From assembly GCA_964407525.1 (NCBI GenBank), contig CAYOWC010000194.1, positions 1-9,515 on the forward strand: 9,515 nucleotides of DNA. The letters are read 5' to 3'. The notes under the pieces were generated by a model. That model saw only the letters and a list, made by a program, of their open reading frames with translations, was not told where the DNA came from and did no database searches. Positions within the stretch are counted from its first letter, which is position 1. Each line of letters opens with the position of its first letter. Origin of the DNA: DUZB01 sp964407525. GTDB lineage: Bacteria; Desulfobacterota; DSM-4660; Desulfatiglandales; Desulfatiglandaceae. The translations under genes were made by a program, and so were the position numbers. Of this stretch, positions 7,425 through 9,515 are shown in pieces.

Positions 7425-7430
7425 AAGGAG
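7425..7430 (+). promoter_or_regulatory. Ribosome binding site of fdhA
   Basis: AAGGAG lies six bases before the ATG at 7437 and fixes that start, which is also where the family's N-terminal cysteine motif requires it. The TATAAT at 7416-7421 just upstream is too close to the start codon to be the -10 box of a normal promoter. Confidence 0.75.
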
Positions 7431-7436
7431 TCGGAA

Positions 7437-9482
7437 ATGGAGTGTAAATTAGTGCCATCGGTCTGTTCATATTGTGGAACAGGCTGTGGAGTTCTTTTTG
7501 AAGTGATCAATGGAAAAATCGCCGGCACATTACCGATGAAAACCCATCCGGTAAATGAGGGAAAGCTGTGCATCAAGGGCTGGAATCTTCATGAACATGT
7601 GAACAGTTTTATGCGATTGAAGCAACCTTTGGTCAAAACCTTCGGCAGATTCATCAAAACCGACTGGGACGAGGCAATTGGGCTCACCGCGGATCGATTC
7701 CGGGAAATTATCGAGAAATATGGTCCTGACAGTATTGGTGTTCTGGTCTCTGCCAAGATCACCAATGAAGAGAATTACCTGGCCCAGAAATTTGCCCGTG
7801 CAGTGATTGGCACCAATAACGTGGATCACTGCGCCCGTCTCTGACACTCTTCCACGGTGGCCGGGCTGGCCGCCGCGTTCGGGAGTGGGGCAATGACCAA
7901 CTCTATTGCGGAAATCGAGGATTCGGGCTGTATTTTTGTCATCGGTTCCAATACAACGGCCTGTCACCCTTTAATCGCAAGGCGTATTATGAGGGCTAAG
8001 GAAAGGGGAGCGAAACTGATTGTGGCGGACCCAAGAAATATACAGCTCTCCCGCTTTGCAGACGTGGCAGTCAATCAACGATTGGGAAGTGATGTGGCCT
8101 TGCTGAATGGTATGATGCACATCATTATCAAAAATGGCTGGCATGCAAAGGAATATATCGCACAACGAACCGAAGACTACGAAGCCCTTGAAAAGAAGGT
8201 TTATGAGTATACCCCTGAGAAGGTCCAGGCCATTACCGGGATCAGTCCCGATGATCTGGAGGAGATGACGGAACTCTACGCCACCCATCCACCAGCGAGT
8301 CTGCTGTACGCCATGGGCATAACCCAGCACACTACCGGTGTGGACAACGTCAAGTCTTGTTGTAACCTGGCGATGCTATGCGGGAATGTGGGAGTGCACG
8401 GAGGGGGTGTGAATCCATTGAGGGGGCAGAACAATGTCCAGGGCGCCTGCGATATGGGTGGATTACCCAACGTTATGACAGGCTATCAGCCGGTTGCTAA
8501 TATCGACGTACGGGAGAAATTTTCCAAGGCATGGGGAAGACCGCTTTCAGACAAGCCGGGTTTGACCATTACCGACATGATCCCGGCTATGTTGTCAGGC
8601 AAGTTAAAAGGTCTATATGTAATCGGCGAAAACCCGAAACTGAGCGATCCGGACTGGAACCACCTGGATCATGCCATGAAAGAGTTGGAATTCCTGGTGG
8701 TTCAGGAACTCTTCCTATCAGAAACCGCCCAGGTGGCGGATGTGGTTTTTTCTGCGGCATCGGTGGCCGAAAAAGAAGGTACAGTTACCAATACGGAACG
8801 TCGTTGCATGCAAATCCGAAAAGCGATTGAGCCCATTGGGAATACATTGGCCGATTGGGAAATTGTCAGCAGGCTTTCAACCGCGATGGGATATGAGATG
8901 AACTATGAGTCCCCGGAACAAATTTTCAATGAAATGGCCTCGTTGACGCCAAAGAGCTATTCCGGAATGACCTATGAACGTATCGGTCTTGACGGCCTTC
9001 AATGGCCTTGTCCGGATACGGAACATCCGGGAACCCCATACCTGCACAAGGACCAATTTGCCCGTGGTAAAGGCAAGTTCTTTGCCGTCGACTACAAGGA
9101 TCCTGCCGAAATGCCGGACGAAGAATATCCGTTTTTCCTGACCACCGGGCGGATGTTCGCCCATTTTCACACCGGCACAATGACAAGGACTTCTCCACAC
9201 CTCGATGTGGAGCAGAAAACGGGGTACGTGGATATCCATCCCAAAGATGCGGCAGGGTTGGCAGTAAAGAATGGCGACGTAGTCGTTCTTTCGTCTCGGA
9301 GGGGCCGGGTAGAGGCGCCCGCAAGGTTAACGGACTCGGTGAAGTCGGGTACCGTCTTTCTTCCCATTCATTTTGGGGAAACCCCCACCAATGTGTTGAC
9401 CGATGCAGAGGCTTTTGATCCGGTTGCCAAGATCCCGGAATTCAAGGTAAGCGCTGTTAAAATTGAGAAATTCATGGGATAG
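7437..9482 (+). CDS. fdhA: Formate dehydrogenase catalytic subunit, selenocysteine-containing, cytoplasmic type
   Basis: Reading the TGA at 7842 as Sec136 gives a 681-residue molybdopterin (Mo or W) enzyme that oxidises formate to CO2 or reduces CO2. The N-terminal [4Fe-4S] motif is C10/C13/C17/C45, without a Tat signal, so it is cytoplasmic like E. coli FdhF (715 residues). The Sec lies in DHCARLUHSSTVAG, the canonical active-site context, with the adjacent His137. The sequence then continues as a normal molybdopterin-oxidoreductase domain (AFGSGAMTNSI, later NPLRGQNNVQGACDMGG), and the C-terminal cofactor-binding domain starts near residue 560 (FFLTTGRMFAHFHTGT) and runs to the end. It is separated from the fdhB-like gene by 194 bases of repeat-rich DNA, unlike the tight spacing upstream, so it may be transcribed partly on its own. 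Stop codon TAG. Confidence 0.96.
7855..7875 (+). promoter_or_regulatory. Candidate bacterial SECIS hairpin in fdhA
   Basis: CGGTGGCC (7855-7862) pairs over all eight positions (one U-G) with GGCCGCCG (7868-7875) around the loop GGGCT. The loop starts 18 bases after the TGA at 7842-7844 and opens with G, as bacterial SECIS loops do. This is the strongest of the three hairpins. Confidence 0.7.
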
Positions 9483-9515
9483 GTGTAGATCTAAGGCGGA
9501 TAGCCGCAACCAAAA

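Noticed and set aside
9495..9507. Hairpin GCGG-ATAG-CCGC after fdhA as a terminator
   Set aside because: The stem has only four pairs, no T-tract follows, and the window ends there, so termination cannot be claimed.
1..9515. tRNA, rRNA, CRISPR array, transposase or integrase genes
   Set aside because: None was seen on either strand; no regularly spaced repeats and no transposase motifs were found.

Overview
The window reads as part of the chromosome of an anaerobic, selenocysteine-using bacterium. The best match is a sulfate-reducing or syntrophic Desulfobacterota (former Deltaproteobacteria). The reasons are a very long HdrA, an MvhD-type subunit and a formate dehydrogenase in one cluster, with a conserved Cys position replaced by an in-frame TGA in all three, plus a cytoplasmic sensor kinase with stand-alone receivers. 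This assignment is inference from gene content; there is no rRNA or other phylogenetic marker here.

Layout, all genes on the + strand. 1-125: leader with a possible sigma-70 promoter. 126-1735: GAF histidine kinase and a receiver-only response regulator, translationally coupled through TAATG. 1736-1930: gap with a plausible promoter. 1931-2557: second response regulator with an unidentified C-terminal helical module. 2558-2871: 314-base gap without a credible gene, holding a perfect CRP/FNR-type palindrome. 2872-7242: tightly packed hdrA, mvhD and an fdhB-like gene. 7243-7436: 194-base gap built around TTAGC inverted repeats. 7437-9482: fdhA. 9483-9515: a short tail.

Three genes look broken if TGA is read only as stop: hdrA (TGA at 3061), mvhD (TGA at 6147) and fdhA (TGA at 7842). 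In each case the frame continues through the TGA into well-conserved family sequence, the TGA falls where the family has Cys or Sec, and a hairpin follows with its apical loop 18-22 bases after the TGA. They are annotated here as full-length selenoproteins.

Proposed joint function (inference from families and order): FdhA oxidises formate at a Mo/W-selenocysteine site, the FdhB-like protein carries electrons through Fe-S clusters, MvhD docks them onto HdrA, and the HdrA flavins divide electrons between ferredoxin and a second partner, or run the reverse reaction. No hdrB, hdrC or hydrogenase gene is present, so the second partner is unknown. The two-component proteins next door carry no DNA-binding domain, so how they connect to this complex is open.
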